DNA of 64,000 bases from Halopseudomonas pelagia CL-AP6 (GCF_000410875.1 NZ_AROI01000014.1:62001-126000); one strand, 5' to 3'. Counted from the first letter of the stretch, positions 41,535-51,333 are shown. Numbers and translations are program-made. Notes: generated by a model from the sequence alone, not told the origin.

Positions 41535-44109
41535 AGACCACCGCTCCTTCATTGTCGAGGGTGGCATGGGCGCGCTGCAGCTGTTCGCCGCACGCCATCG
41601 CCTCTAGCAGACGGTCGACCGCCAGCGGTTGCAGGTGCTGATCAATCAAGCGGTCAACCAGGCGCGCACCGCTATTGCCCTGAGCGCAACGATCAGCAAA
41701 ATAGCTCACCAGCGCAGAGCTGTGAGTAAATGTCAGGTCGCGACGTTGCAAGCGCTCAGCAAAGCGTGCGAGCTTCATGCCGACCAGCTCCTGCAGTACT
41801 TCTCCGGCTATTGGGTAGTAAGGCACAACGCGCATGCGAGCCAGCAGAGCTGGCTTGAAATGCTGGCTCAAGCGCGGTCGTATGGCGTCTTCCAGCACTT
41901 GGGCGTCGGGGTGCTCGGCACCCTGGCAGAGTTGCTCAATGTGCTCGCTAGCGAGGTTTGAGGTCATCAGAATCAAGGTGTTGCGAAAGTTGATTTCGCG
42001 CCCCTCGCCGTCATTGGCCACGCCCTTGTCGAAGATCTGATAGAACAGGTTCATGACGTCGGGATCGGCCTTCTCGACTTCATCGAGCAGAATCACTGAA
42101 TAGGGTTTCTGCCGTACTGCTTCGGTGAGCATGCCGCCTTCGCCGTAGCCGACATAGCCGGGCGGCGCGCCGATCAGCCGCGATACCGTATGTTTTTCCT
42201 GGAATTCGGACATGTTGATGGTGGTCAGGAAACGCTCACCGCCATACAGCAGGTCGGCCAGGGCTAGCGCCGTTTCAGTCTTGCCGACGCCACTGGGGCC
42301 GACCAGCAGGAACACACCGACCGGTGCTTCGGCACGGTTCAGGCCCGCTGCGCTGGCGCGCATGGCCCGATCCAGAGCGCTGATGGCCTGCTCCTGGCCG
42401 CGTACGCGCTGGCGCAAGTCGCTGGCAAAGCGGGTAATGCTGGCGTTATGTTCGCGCGCAAGCTGGGTTACCGGTACCCCGGTCCAGTGGCTGATCACTT
42501 CTGCGACCAGACGTGGGCAGACTTCATGGCTAACCAGCCGCTCTTCACTTTGGGCCACAGCCAACTCGGCCTGGGTAGCACGCAAAGCCGTCTCGATGTC
42601 GGCTAGATCGGCGCTGGTGTCCGGCTGCTCCGCCGCACGCAGGGTGGCGGCTTGCTGGCGCAGCTCGAGCAATCGATCAGCCAGTGCTTTCTGCGTCAGC
42701 CAGCGCTGCTCCAATGCGCTAGCGTCCGCCCGATCCTGTTCGCGTTTGTCTTGCAGTTTGCTCAATTGCTCTTCGTCAACGGCCAGTCCGGCCTGCTGGT
42801 CACGGGTCAGCGCCAGCCATTGGCGCTGGTCTTCGGCGAGCGCAGTGCGTAGCCGCTCCAATGCATCGGGGGCGGCTGCGAGACTGATGCGGACGCGGGC
42901 ACAGGCGGTGTCCAGTACATCAACGGCTTTGTCGGGTAACTGCCGGCCAGCCAGATAGCGGGCGGACAATTCGGCAGCGGCAACCACCGCATCATCGCGC
43001 AGATAGATACCGTGGCTTTTCTCGTACACCGGCGCCAGACCGCGCAGGATGGTCACCGCTTCACTGATGCTCGGCTCGTGCAGCTGCACTGGCTGGAAGC
43101 GCCGGGCCAGGGCCGGGTCTTTTTCAAAGTACTGTTTGTATTCGCTCCAGGTCGTGGCGGCGATAGTGCGCAGTTCGCCGCGTGCCAGCGCAGGTTTCAA
43201 CAAATTGGCGGCGTCGCCGCTACCGGCTTGGCCGCCGGCGCCGATCAAGGTGTGCGCTTCATCGATAAACAGGATGATGGGTTTGACGGCCGCTTTTACC
43301 TCATCAATGACTGCCTGAAGGCGCTTTTCAAATTCACCCTTGATGCTCGCGCCTGCTTGCAGCAAGCCAAGATCCAGACAATGCAGCTCGACATCCTGCA
43401 GGGCCGCAGGCACCTCGCCTTGAACAATGCGCAGGGCCAAGCCTTCCACCAGTGCGGTTTTACCGACGCCGGCCTCACCTACCACGATCGGGTTGTTCTT
43501 GCGCCGCCGGGCGAGGATATCGATCATCTGACGGATCGCGGCATCACGGCATAGCACCGGATCCAGTCGGCCGTCGCGGGCCTGTTGGGTGAAGTTATGG
43601 GTAAAACGCTGCAAAGCAGACTGTGCACCTTGCGTGGGCGCTGACACTGGGTTGGCGTCTTGTTGCGCCAGGGCGTAGTCACGCAGCCGCTCGGCGTCCA
43701 GGCGCGTCAGCATCGGCTGGAGCTGGCTGCCGGCATAGCGCATCGGGTTGCGCAGTAGTGCCAGGATCAAGGCTGCTTGATCGATCTGGCTTTGACCAAA
43801 CTCCAGGCTCGCCACCAACAGGGCATCCTGTAGCCACTGGACCAGCTCCAGCGAGAAGGCTGGATTGCGCGAAGCGTTATCTTCGCTGCAGGGCTGCAGA
43901 ACACGCGCGAACTCGCCGGCATCCAGGTGCGCATCTTGCAGGGCGCGCTGCAGCAGACCGTCACTGCGTTGCAGCAAACCTAGCAGCAGATCCTCGACAA
44001 GTACTTTGCTGCCGTGGCGCACTACGCAACGTTCGGCAGCGGTTTCCAGGTCTTGCCGGCTTTGGGCATCTAGTGCCTGTACCAGTTGTTGCAGATCGAC
44101 ATTGATCAT
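41521..44109 (-). CDS. clpV: T6SS sheath-recycling ATPase ClpV (TssH)
   Basis: The 862-residue AAA+ unfoldase takes apart contracted TssB/TssC sheath. The N-domain (1-145) binds the sheath. Walker A boxes are GEAGVGKTA (211-219) and GPSGVGKTE (near 610). Walker B of the first ring is ILFIDEAHTLIGAGG; the second ring has SVILLDEVEKADPDV. A coiled-coil middle domain lies between. It starts 14 bp after tssG. Confidence 0.97.
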   Translation of the reverse strand: MINVDLQQLVQALDAQSRQDLETAAERCVVRHGSKVLVEDLLLGLLQRSDGLLQRALQDAHLDAGEFARVLQPCSEDNASRNPAFSLELVQWLQDALLVASLEFGQSQIDQAALILALLRNPMRYAGSQLQPMLTRLDAERLRDYALAQQDANPVSAPTQGAQSALQRFTHNFTQQARDGRLDPVLCRDAAIRQMIDILARRRKNNPIVVGEAGVGKTALVEGLALRIVQGEVPAALQDVELHCLDLGLLQAGASIKGEFEKRLQAVIDEVKAAVKPIILFIDEAHTLIGAGGQAGSGDAANLLKPALARGELRTIAATTWSEYKQYFEKDPALARRFQPVQLHEPSISEAVTILRGLAPVYEKSHGIYLRDDAVVAAAELSARYLAGRQLPDKAVDVLDTACARVRISLAAAPDALERLRTALAEDQRQWLALTRDQQAGLAVDEEQLSKLQDKREQDRADASALEQRWLTQKALADRLLELRQQAATLRAAEQPDTSADLADIETALRATQAELAVAQSEERLVSHEVCPRLVAEVISHWTGVPVTQLAREHNASITRFASDLRQRVRGQEQAISALDRAMRASAAGLNRAEAPVGVFLLVGPSGVGKTETALALADLLYGGERFLTTINMSEFQEKHTVSRLIGAPPGYVGYGEGGMLTEAVRQKPYSVILLDEVEKADPDVMNLFYQIFDKGVANDGEGREINFRNTLILMTSNLASEHIEQLCQGAEHPDAQVLEDAIRPRLSQHFKPALLARMRVVPYYPIAGEVLQELVGMKLARFAERLQRRDLTFTHSSALVSYFADRCAQGNSGARLVDRLIDQHLQPLAVDRLLEAMACGEQLQRAHATLDNEGAVVCEFA

Positions 44110-44123
44110 GGGTTATCAGTCCT

Positions 44124-45143
44124 TTAATAGGCTTTGCTGCTGAGCGTTACTGCGGGGTCGGCGCAGGCGTCGATAGCATCGCTGCCAAGCCAACTGGTCC
44201 AGCCCAGCAGGCACGGGGTGCCTGCTTCCAGGCGCGGCTCGCGCACCGCGTTGCGGCACAGTTGAAGTCGGATGTCATAGTCAAGCGGGTCGCGCAGGGC
44301 GAAGCGCACCAATGCGCACAGCGGCCGGAAACCGGTTCCCGTCGGTAAAAATTCGTGAAAGCGCTCCCAGTCCAGTTGCTGAATGTGGATGCGGAATTTG
44401 CCGCTGCGGTCGCGTACCTGATCGCCAATCACCAGGCTTTCGCCCAAGGCGCTATTGGCCAGTCCGAGGCCGTTACGCTGATCGGCCTGAACCTCTACCT
44501 GACGCTCCATGCACTGCTCGATGTGCAGGTCCTGATGGCGGAAGTAATAACGCAGCACTGACTCGATAACCGCAGCGGACTGAACTCGCAGGCTAAGCAG
44601 GCCCAGATACGGCAACAGGCGTTTCCAGTTCAGCTCCGACTCCGAACGAATCGACTCGCTACCCAGTCCGACAAGCGAGAATAGTTGCGAGGAAAACGGG
44701 TCAAGCGCGCCACTGGAGAAGCGTGAGTAATAGCGGTATTTCTGCCAGATCGGCAGCAGCAGGCGCTGCAGGCGATTATTGAACAGATCGAGAAACTGCC
44801 GCGTTGGATTGCCCTCAACCGTGTCGCCCAGCGCCTGCTCGCCGTAAAAGGCCGGTAGGGGTGATCCGGCACCGAACAGGCTGACCAGATTGAGTCGCAA
44901 GCGTGCGCGGGTCTCCCCATCTTCACGGAAGAACTCGACGCGCTCTATATCGCTGCCCGGGAAGCCCATGCTCGGATTCGCCTGAAATTCAATCAGGCTG
45001 TAGAGCGCCTGTTCATCGCGCTCGGGATACTCGTTGCGCAGCCGCTCCATCACCAGCAGCACACCCTGAAACAGGCTGTACTCGCGGATGTTGCGACTCA
45101 GCAGGTTCAAAGCAGGGGCTGTTGCCCCATGCGTGGTGTCCAT
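44124..45143 (-). CDS. tssG: T6SS baseplate protein TssG
   Basis: The 339-residue protein has the family pattern: YSLFQGVLLVMERL near the start, IEFQANPSMGFPGSDIERVEFF, NLVSLFGAGSPLPAFYGEQAL and the C-terminal PTGTGFRPLCALVRFALRDPLDYDIRLQL. With TssF, TssE and TssK it makes the baseplate wedge. It overlaps the end of tssF by 37 bp, which couples their translation. Confidence 0.96.
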   Translation of the reverse strand: MDTTHGATAPALNLLSRNIREYSLFQGVLLVMERLRNEYPERDEQALYSLIEFQANPSMGFPGSDIERVEFFREDGETRARLRLNLVSLFGAGSPLPAFYGEQALGDTVEGNPTRQFLDLFNNRLQRLLLPIWQKYRYYSRFSSGALDPFSSQLFSLVGLGSESIRSESELNWKRLLPYLGLLSLRVQSAAVIESVLRYYFRHQDLHIEQCMERQVEVQADQRNGLGLANSALGESLVIGDQVRDRSGKFRIHIQQLDWERFHEFLPTGTGFRPLCALVRFALRDPLDYDIRLQLCRNAVREPRLEAGTPCLLGWTSWLGSDAIDACADPAVTLSSKAY

Positions 45144-46894
45144 TGGTAAATCTCTCCCTTGGTGCTGCGTACCGTAAGTTCGTGGTAGGAATTGAGGCTC
45201 GCGTACAGCGCAAAAAACTCGTTCAAAATTGACGCGAACACGAACAAATCGCCTTCGCCCAGATAGCCATCGGTATCCATCACCAGTTCCGTGCGCACGC
45301 CGCGTATCGGCAGCCCACGGTAAAGGCGGTCAACACTGCTGTGGCTGATGCTTTGCAGGCCGTTAAGCAGGCGTTGGCTGACTTTGGCGGCGTGTTGGTC
45401 GTAGTGACGCGGCAGGTCATAGGTTTCCAGAATGACCTTGAGTGCCTGCACATTCGCCAGTGACAGGTAATTCAGCGACATGTTGCTGATCAGCTTCCAG
45501 AGAAAGTCCTGCTGCAGTGGCGGTGCATAGGTAGCGGTTACCGCGCTGATGTTGCGAAAGCGCAGGTGCTCAGGCGTACCCTCGCTGGGCCGGCAAATCG
45601 CCCCGAGTGGCAACTGCAATGGCAGGTTCTGGTTGGTGCAGGTCAATTCTACGGACAAGGTTTCGTGCTGCTCCAGGCTGCGTAGGCCGAAGCTCAAATA
45701 GGTATCCGTGCTGCCATCCAGCAGGGAGGGGTTCTGCCTGAGGCTGTAATAGGGGCGTGCCTCGGGAAAGTCGAAGCTGGCGTCATGCTCGAACGACTCA
45801 AAGGGCACATATTCCTCATAGCCCATGCCACCTGGTTTCCACCCGGTGACCCGGTCGACGGAAAACACCCCACAGTGCGCACTTTCATACTCTGCCGGGC
45901 GTAACATGTATTTGTCCTGGCGGCCATCCAGGCGGATAGGCGTTGCGTCATGGGCAAACAGATTTACCACCGGGGTGCAGTACAAGCGGATGTTGTCCAG
46001 GGTCGGGTTGATACGCTGGGAGCCTGAACGGTTCAACTCGATGCGCAGCTCGAAACCGCTGGCGCGCTTGAGCAGGTCAGCAGACAAGCTCTGCAGGGCG
46101 TTTAGGCCGCCGATATCGACAAATAGAAATTTTTCCTGAAAGGCGAAATACTCCTGCAGGTAGCGGTAGCCGCGGAAGGTGTTGATGGGGTAGGGCACCA
46201 ATGCCTCATCTTCCGCAAACCCACCCGGTGTGATCAGGCCGCGGTCGAGTTTTACGCCAGCCACCGGACGATCAAAGCTATCTTTCAGCGGCTTGTTGGC
46301 GGCGTCCAGGGGCACCAGGTAGATATCCTCTACATGACGCAATAGGCTTAGATACAAGGTCTGGCTGATATAACGCTCACCGGCCAGGTGCAGCCGTAGG
46401 CTGGTCAGCGGCATGTCTGCCAGGGTGCCGCTGTTAACCCCCAGGCGCAGACTGAGCAGCGCGCCGTCGCCCTTGACCGAGTAATCCACGCCGCGCATGG
46501 CCAGAGCGCTCAATTCGGTCGTGCTGGTGGTACGAAATCGGCAGGCCACGCCCTTGATGGGGTTGGACTCCACCGGGGTGTCACGGGGTACTACCACGGC
46601 GGCACCGGGGGTCTTCAGCGGTTCAAATTGCAGCATGCTGAAGGCTGGTAATGGCCGCATGTAATTCGGCCACAACAAGTACATCAGCGAGTGAGTCAGC
46701 TCAGGCAATTCGTCATCGAGCTTTTGCCGCAAACGCCCGGTGAGAAACGCAAAGCCTTCGAGCAAACGCTCAACATCGGGATCGCGACCGCTTTGGCCCA
46801 AAAACGGGGCTAGTGCCGGGCTGCGTTCGGCAAAGCGCTTGCCAAGCTGACGCAGTGCGGTCAACTCGCTTTGGTAGTAATGATTGAATGACAT
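45107..46894 (-). CDS. tssF: T6SS baseplate protein TssF
   Basis: The 595-residue protein begins FNHYYQSELTALRQLGKRFAERSPALAPFLGQSGRDPDVERLLEGFAFLTGR, the TssF start box. LLWPNYMRPLPAFSMLQF and the FPEARPYYSLRQNPSLLDG region follow. Length is normal. It lies 89 bp after tssE, a gap with no gene. Confidence 0.97.
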   Translation of the reverse strand: MSFNHYYQSELTALRQLGKRFAERSPALAPFLGQSGRDPDVERLLEGFAFLTGRLRQKLDDELPELTHSLMYLLWPNYMRPLPAFSMLQFEPLKTPGAAVVVPRDTPVESNPIKGVACRFRTTSTTELSALAMRGVDYSVKGDGALLSLRLGVNSGTLADMPLTSLRLHLAGERYISQTLYLSLLRHVEDIYLVPLDAANKPLKDSFDRPVAGVKLDRGLITPGGFAEDEALVPYPINTFRGYRYLQEYFAFQEKFLFVDIGGLNALQSLSADLLKRASGFELRIELNRSGSQRINPTLDNIRLYCTPVVNLFAHDATPIRLDGRQDKYMLRPAEYESAHCGVFSVDRVTGWKPGGMGYEEYVPFESFEHDASFDFPEARPYYSLRQNPSLLDGSTDTYLSFGLRSLEQHETLSVELTCTNQNLPLQLPLGAICRPSEGTPEHLRFRNISAVTATYAPPLQQDFLWKLISNMSLNYLSLANVQALKVILETYDLPRHYDQHAAKVSQRLLNGLQSISHSSVDRLYRGLPIRGVRTELVMDTDGYLGEGDLFVFASILNEFFALYASLNSYHELTVRSTKGEIYQWTPRMGQQPLL

Positions 46895-46983
46895 TCAGCC
46901 AGTCCCTGGTTTTTGCGGTATTTACGGTAATCGGGTGTGCGTCGTGTTTAGTGTGTTGCCAATAGGTGAAGGGCTCGCCTTGC

Positions 46984-47388
46984 CTATTGAACCTGTACCT
47001 GGCCGCTGCCGTTGAGCCGCGCGGTAAAGCTGACCGGGCGTCGTTGCCCGTCTAGGTCGACCATGCCTTCCAACGCAAACGACAGGTTCAGCGGGTCTTG
47101 CTCCCGGGGCAGAGCAATGACCCGGACCTGGGACAGGCGCGGTTCATAGCTCTCGATAAAGCTCTCGATGGCGACACGGGCTTGCTGCAACGAATCGTGC
47201 AGTGACAGGCGCATGTCGTTGAGGTCGGGCAGCCCGTAATCCGGAAGCGCCTGGACACTGCCTGCGCGGGTGCTGAGCATCTTCGCCAGATGCGCGGCAA
47301 TCGAGGCAACAATCGCCTGATCCACACTCAGGTTGCTGCGCTTTCCAGGTTCGCCGGCCAGGCGTTCAAACAGGCTGCCGTACCCCAT
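46984..47388 (-). CDS. tssE: T6SS baseplate protein TssE (gp25-like)
   Basis: The 134-residue protein is a gp25/lysozyme-like baseplate piece: SLFERLAGE, then LLSTR-type LAKMLSTRAGSVQALPDYGLPDLND and YEPRLSQVRVIALP. It starts 3 bp after the tssC stop codon. Confidence 0.95.
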   Translation of the reverse strand: MGYGSLFERLAGEPGKRSNLSVDQAIVASIAAHLAKMLSTRAGSVQALPDYGLPDLNDMRLSLHDSLQQARVAIESFIESYEPRLSQVRVIALPREQDPLNLSFALEGMVDLDGQRRPVSFTARLNGSGQVQVQ

Positions 47389-47391
47389 GGT

Positions 47392-48867
47392 TTATTCCTT
47401 CTCCATCTTGCCGACCAGCGACAGGGTGAAGTCCGCACCCATGTACTTGAAATGCGGACGCACACTGAGGCCTACCCGATACATGCCCGGCTGACCTTCG
47501 ATGTCACTGACGGTGATCTGCGCCGCGCGCAGCGGGCGACGACCGCGGACTTCTGCATTCGGGTTGTCCTGATCGGCCACGTACTGACGAATCCACTTGT
47601 TCAGCTCCAGCTCCAGATCGGTGCGCTCTTTCCAGGAGCCGATTTGTTCGCGCTGCAATACCTTGAGGTAGTGGGCCAGGCGGTTGACGATAAACAGGTA
47701 GGGCAGTTGCGTGCCCAGGCGGTAGTTCAGCTCGGCAGCTTTGCCTTCTTCACTGTTGCCGAAGAACTTGGCTTTCTGCGTGGAGTTGGCCGAGAAAAAC
47801 GCGGCGTTGTCGCTGCCCTTGCGCATGGTCAGGGCAATAAAGCCCTCGTCGGCCAGTTCGTACTCGCGGCGATCAGAGACCAGTACTTCGGTCGGAATCT
47901 TGGTCTCGATTTCGCCCATGCTTTCAAAGTGGTGCAGGGGTAGGTCTTCCACTGCGCCGCCGCTTTGTGGGCCGATGATATTCGGGCACCAACGGAATTT
48001 CGCGAAGCTGTCGGTCAGCCGTGTGGCGAAGGTAAAAGCGGTATTGCCCCACAAATAGTCTTCGTGATTGTTGGAGACGTTTTCCTTGTACACAAAGCTT
48101 TTGACCGGGTTGTCTTCCGGATCATAGGGGTTGCGCAGCAGGAAGCGCGGCAGCGTCAGCCCTACATAGCGCGCGTCTTCCTGTTCGCGGAAGGCTTGCC
48201 ATTTGGCGAACTGCGGACCGTCAAAATGGTCTTTCAGGTCCTTGATATCAGGTAACCCGGTGAAGCTTTCCAGGCCGAAGAACTTGGGACCGGCCGCCGC
48301 AATGAAGGGCGCATGGGACATGCTGGCGACACTGGCCACGTGCTGCAGCGTCTTCATATCCTGCGAGCTCGGATCGAAATAGTAGTTGGCGATCAGGGCG
48401 CCGACCGGCTGGCCGCCAAACTGCCCGTATTCGGCGGTGTAAACGTGTTTGTACAGACCGGATTGAACGATCTCGGGGCTGTCCTCAAAATCTTCCAGCA
48501 GGTCTTGCTTGGAGGCGTTGATCAGCTCCAGCTTGATGTTTTCGCGGAAATTGGTCCGGTCTACCAGCACCTGCAGGCCGCGCCAGGATGACTCCAGCGC
48601 CTGGAAGCTGGGTTGGTGCAGGATTTCATCCATCTGCCGGCTGAGTTTGGCGTCGATCTCGGCGATCATGCGATCGACCATGGCTTTCTTGACCGGTTCC
48701 TTGTCGTTCTGCGGTTTCAGCAGTTCTTCGATAAAGGCCGATACGCCGCGCTTGGCGATGCCGTAGGCCTCGTCATCGGGGGTTAGACGGGTTTCAGCGA
48801 TGATGCTGTCGAGAATACTGACTGCTCCGGCCTGCTGGCCGCTTTTTGCTGCTGCACGGGTACTCAT
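47392..48867 (-). CDS. tssC: T6SS contractile sheath large protein TssC
   Basis: The 491-residue protein forms the contractile sheath with TssB. Marks: HQPSFQALESSWRGLQVLVDRT, YGQFGGQPVGALIANYYFDPS, FLLRNPYDPEDNPVKSF, and the C-terminal YRVGLSVRPHFKYMGADFTLSLVGKM. The N-terminal extension carries the helix that ClpV recognises in TssB/C-type sheaths. Confidence 0.97.
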   Translation of the reverse strand: MSTRAAAKSGQQAGAVSILDSIIAETRLTPDDEAYGIAKRGVSAFIEELLKPQNDKEPVKKAMVDRMIAEIDAKLSRQMDEILHQPSFQALESSWRGLQVLVDRTNFRENIKLELINASKQDLLEDFEDSPEIVQSGLYKHVYTAEYGQFGGQPVGALIANYYFDPSSQDMKTLQHVASVASMSHAPFIAAAGPKFFGLESFTGLPDIKDLKDHFDGPQFAKWQAFREQEDARYVGLTLPRFLLRNPYDPEDNPVKSFVYKENVSNNHEDYLWGNTAFTFATRLTDSFAKFRWCPNIIGPQSGGAVEDLPLHHFESMGEIETKIPTEVLVSDRREYELADEGFIALTMRKGSDNAAFFSANSTQKAKFFGNSEEGKAAELNYRLGTQLPYLFIVNRLAHYLKVLQREQIGSWKERTDLELELNKWIRQYVADQDNPNAEVRGRRPLRAAQITVSDIEGQPGMYRVGLSVRPHFKYMGADFTLSLVGKMEKE

Positions 48868-48904
48868 GGGTAAGCGTCCTTGTTCAGTTGATCAGTTTGG
48901 GTGA

Positions 48905-49414
48905 TCAGGCTTCGGGCTGGTCTTGAGCGTCGAGACCCAGTTCGGCGAGTACGCGCTCGCGGGAATCGTCGTCGCTAAGCACACTTTCGATTGCCTTGCG
49001 AAAAGCCGGCGCGTTACCCAGGGGCCCTTTCAGGGCGACCAGCGCATCGCGCAGCTCCATGAGCTTCTGCAGCTCAGGTATCTGACTGACCAGGCTGGCG
49101 GGATTGAAATCTTTCATCGAGTCGATCTTCAGGTGTACGTTGAGGCTGTCGTCAGCGTTCTCGTCGTTGTGCAGCCGGTTGGCTACTACGAAGTCCAGAC
49201 TCAATTCCTGCTTGGCCAGTACCTCGTCGAAGTTGCCTTTGTCGATGGCAATCGGCTTGCGTTGTTCGATACTGCGGTCATCGGGACGCTGGGTGAAATC
49301 ACCCAGCACCATCAGCTTCAGGGGCAACTCGACTTCTTCCTGAGCGCCACCGGTGGTAGGTGTGAACGTCACATTGACGCGTTCTTTTGGGGCTACTGAG
49401 CCTTCTTTGGCCAT
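48905..49414 (-). CDS. tssB: T6SS contractile sheath small protein TssB
   Basis: The 169-residue protein has ERVNVTFTPTTGGAQEEVELPLKLMVLGDFT, the typical TssB start, and FNPASLVSQIPELQKLMELRDAL. It pairs with TssC. GGAG lies 6 bp before ATG 49414, and the tssA stop is 11 bp upstream. Confidence 0.97.
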   Translation of the reverse strand: MAKEGSVAPKERVNVTFTPTTGGAQEEVELPLKLMVLGDFTQRPDDRSIEQRKPIAIDKGNFDEVLAKQELSLDFVVANRLHNDENADDSLNVHLKIDSMKDFNPASLVSQIPELQKLMELRDALVALKGPLGNAPAFRKAIESVLSDDDSRERVLAELGLDAQDQPEA

Positions 49415-49425
49415 GATCTTCTCCG

Positions 49426-51021
49426 TTACTGTGATGGCCCTGAGGCCTGGTCGAGTGCCGCTTCAAGGTCGAGTTGGCACAGCCTTTGGTAAATCTCGCT
49501 TTTGCGTTCACGCAGGGCGGAGCTGCCTGGCAGCTTGTTGCAGCAGTCCAGTAGCAAACGCAGTAGGGTCAAAGCGAGATCGGGTTCCCAACGATCCAGA
49601 TGGACGTCCTTGAGAACTTGATAAAGGGATTCGAGTTGGTGATAGGCCAGTTCGTACTGTCTGGCCTGATAGCAGAGCCGAGCTTGCGCAAGCTGCCAGT
49701 GAAAGCGCTCGCGGTCGCTGCGTAGAACCGGCATGGCCTGCTTGATGAGCTGAATGCCGGCCTTCAGCGAGCCCTTGCGCAACTGCTGGACGGCTGCGTC
49801 CAAGGCATCTTCCCATGGGCTTTGGGCGCGCTGTGGCGAAGCCTCTGCGGCGTATTCGACGCGCTGATTGGCCGTTGCTGTGTGTGGCTGCACGCGCGAC
49901 TCGATCCAAGCACGGGTTTGCTCGTCAGCAAAGGCGCTGTGATCGTGGAAACACAGCAGCTGGAGGCCTGGAAGCCGTTGTAGGAACAGCGCGAGTTGAA
50001 CTTCAATCTCGTGCATGGCTGGCTGTGCATCAAGCGCCTGCAAGCATTGCCAGGCCATATACTGACCGTCGAGCCAGAACGGCGAACGCGTCAGGCTGCC
50101 CTCCAGATCGATCAGAAGGGCGTTGAATTGGCCCTGGGCAAGACGTTCTCGATAGCTCGCCAGCCGGTCAACTGGCAGCCCCCGCAAAGTGGTGTTTTTG
50201 TCGGCATCATGTTCCGGCAGGGTGTCGATGGGTAACCAGAGCAGGGTGCGGGTCAACCGGTATGCCCGCGGGTCGGTAACCGACTCTTGCGACCACCAGT
50301 GACTCAACAGGCGCGCCTGATCCTGAATGATTCGCAGGCATTTGTGCGCGTCGCGGCTATCGTTAATCGCGCTCAGCGTGTCACTGCTGTTAGGATTTAT
50401 GGGTATAACCTGAGCACTGGGTACTGCCGCCAGCGCTGACCGCGTGGCGTCTTCAACCGCCTGATGTTGACTCTGGGGGCTGCTAACGAGGGCATCAAGC
50501 CGGCGGCAGATGGGCAACAGCAGCGGCGCCTGATCGGCAAAGTGGCCAGCCAGGCATTCATCAAGCTTGCGCAACTGGCTAGCCAAGCGTTTCAGTGTGT
50601 CTGGTGCGGCTGTGGGCAGGTCAGCCATGGCCTGATCGATGCGTGAGGTCAGCCAGGTCAGCGCTGCCAAGCGCGTGCGCGGCTTGCGGGGATGCAGTGC
50701 CTCCCAGTGCTGGGCGCAGAGCGCATTGAGCGCGGTCAAGCCAGCCTCCAGGCCAGGAACTGATTCCACCTGGTAGAGACTCCATGCCAGCCAGACCGCC
50801 GCGCGTAGATCTTTGGATTGGGAGAGCAACAATGCTTCGCAACCATCGTGCACCAGCGACCAGTCAGGAGTTTGCTGTGCGTGTAGCGAACTGGCTTTGC
50901 TCAGCTCATTCTCGATGCGTTCGAACTCAGCAGAATAGCGCACGTCAGCGCCGTAGAAGTCCCCGGCGCTGATGGGCGTTTCGGCCAATTTCATATAGCG
51001 ATCTGCGAGCATAAGCGACAT
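49426..51021 (-). CDS. tssA: T6SS cap/baseplate-assembly protein TssA (VasJ-like long form)
   Basis: The 531-residue protein has an N-terminal ImpA domain (about 1-130) with PISAGDFYGADVRYSAEFERIENEL and WLAWSLYQVESVPGLEAGL. A long middle and a C-terminal VasJ-type domain (about 340-500, FHWQLAQARLCYQARQYELAYHQLESLYQ) follow. ATG 51021 is chosen, with AGGGA 4 bp upstream; an ATG at 51012 or TTG at 51024 cannot be excluded. It is the first gene of the operon, as hsiA2 in HSI-II. Confidence 0.92.
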   Translation of the reverse strand: MSLMLADRYMKLAETPISAGDFYGADVRYSAEFERIENELSKASSLHAQQTPDWSLVHDGCEALLLSQSKDLRAAVWLAWSLYQVESVPGLEAGLTALNALCAQHWEALHPRKPRTRLAALTWLTSRIDQAMADLPTAAPDTLKRLASQLRKLDECLAGHFADQAPLLLPICRRLDALVSSPQSQHQAVEDATRSALAAVPSAQVIPINPNSSDTLSAINDSRDAHKCLRIIQDQARLLSHWWSQESVTDPRAYRLTRTLLWLPIDTLPEHDADKNTTLRGLPVDRLASYRERLAQGQFNALLIDLEGSLTRSPFWLDGQYMAWQCLQALDAQPAMHEIEVQLALFLQRLPGLQLLCFHDHSAFADEQTRAWIESRVQPHTATANQRVEYAAEASPQRAQSPWEDALDAAVQQLRKGSLKAGIQLIKQAMPVLRSDRERFHWQLAQARLCYQARQYELAYHQLESLYQVLKDVHLDRWEPDLALTLLRLLLDCCNKLPGSSALRERKSEIYQRLCQLDLEAALDQASGPSQ

Positions 51022-51119
51022 CAATCCCTGATTCGGTACTCATCCGTTTATTCCAGTCTGAAATAAAGCAGGATCAGCCAAGTTCATTGCACAACGCACA
51101 ACTTTCATTCATCACTAAC

Positions 51120-51191
51120 TGCGCAATAAGTTGCGCAACTATTAAATTGAGCAACTTTTGGCGCAGTTATCTATGTGCAACAAGTTGCGCA
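51120..51191 (-). promoter_or_regulatory. TTGCGCA repeat region upstream of the T6SS operon
   Basis: Two inverted repeats lie 54 bp apart: TGCGCAA-TAAG-TTGCGCA (51120-51137) and TGTGCAAC-AA-GTTGCGCA (51174-51191, one mismatch). A related word GCAACTTTTGGCGCA lies between them and TTGCACAACGCACAAC lies nearer to tssA. They are about 100-170 bp upstream of the tssA start. They could be enhancer sites for the cluster's sigma-54 activator or sites for another regulator. No clear sigma-54 promoter (GG-N10-GC) was found next to them. Confidence 0.4.
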
Positions 51192-51302
51192 TAGGCTGTG
51201 AACGGGGTGTATCCTAGTCGTGCGTAAAGTCAGTAGCAAGGCGAGAAAATGTGAACTGTTTTGCTTTATGGCTAATTAGTTTTCTTATAAGTAAATGGCG
51301 TC

Positions 51303-51333
51303 AAAAAAACCTCTTCCTGTCTGGAAGGTTTTT
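51303..51333. terminator. Two-way terminator between the PA2778-type gene and the T6SS operon
   Basis: AAAAAAACC-TC-TTCC, loop TGTCT, GGAAGGTTTTT: an A-run and a T-run flank the stem, so it can act on both strands. On the minus strand it would keep PA2778 transcripts out of tssA. Confidence 0.6.

Noticed and set aside
51022-51240. Sigma-54 promoter for the T6SS operon
   Set aside because: I searched for GG-N10-GC on the minus strand. The nearest word (TTGGC...CTGC near 51080) has the wrong spacing.
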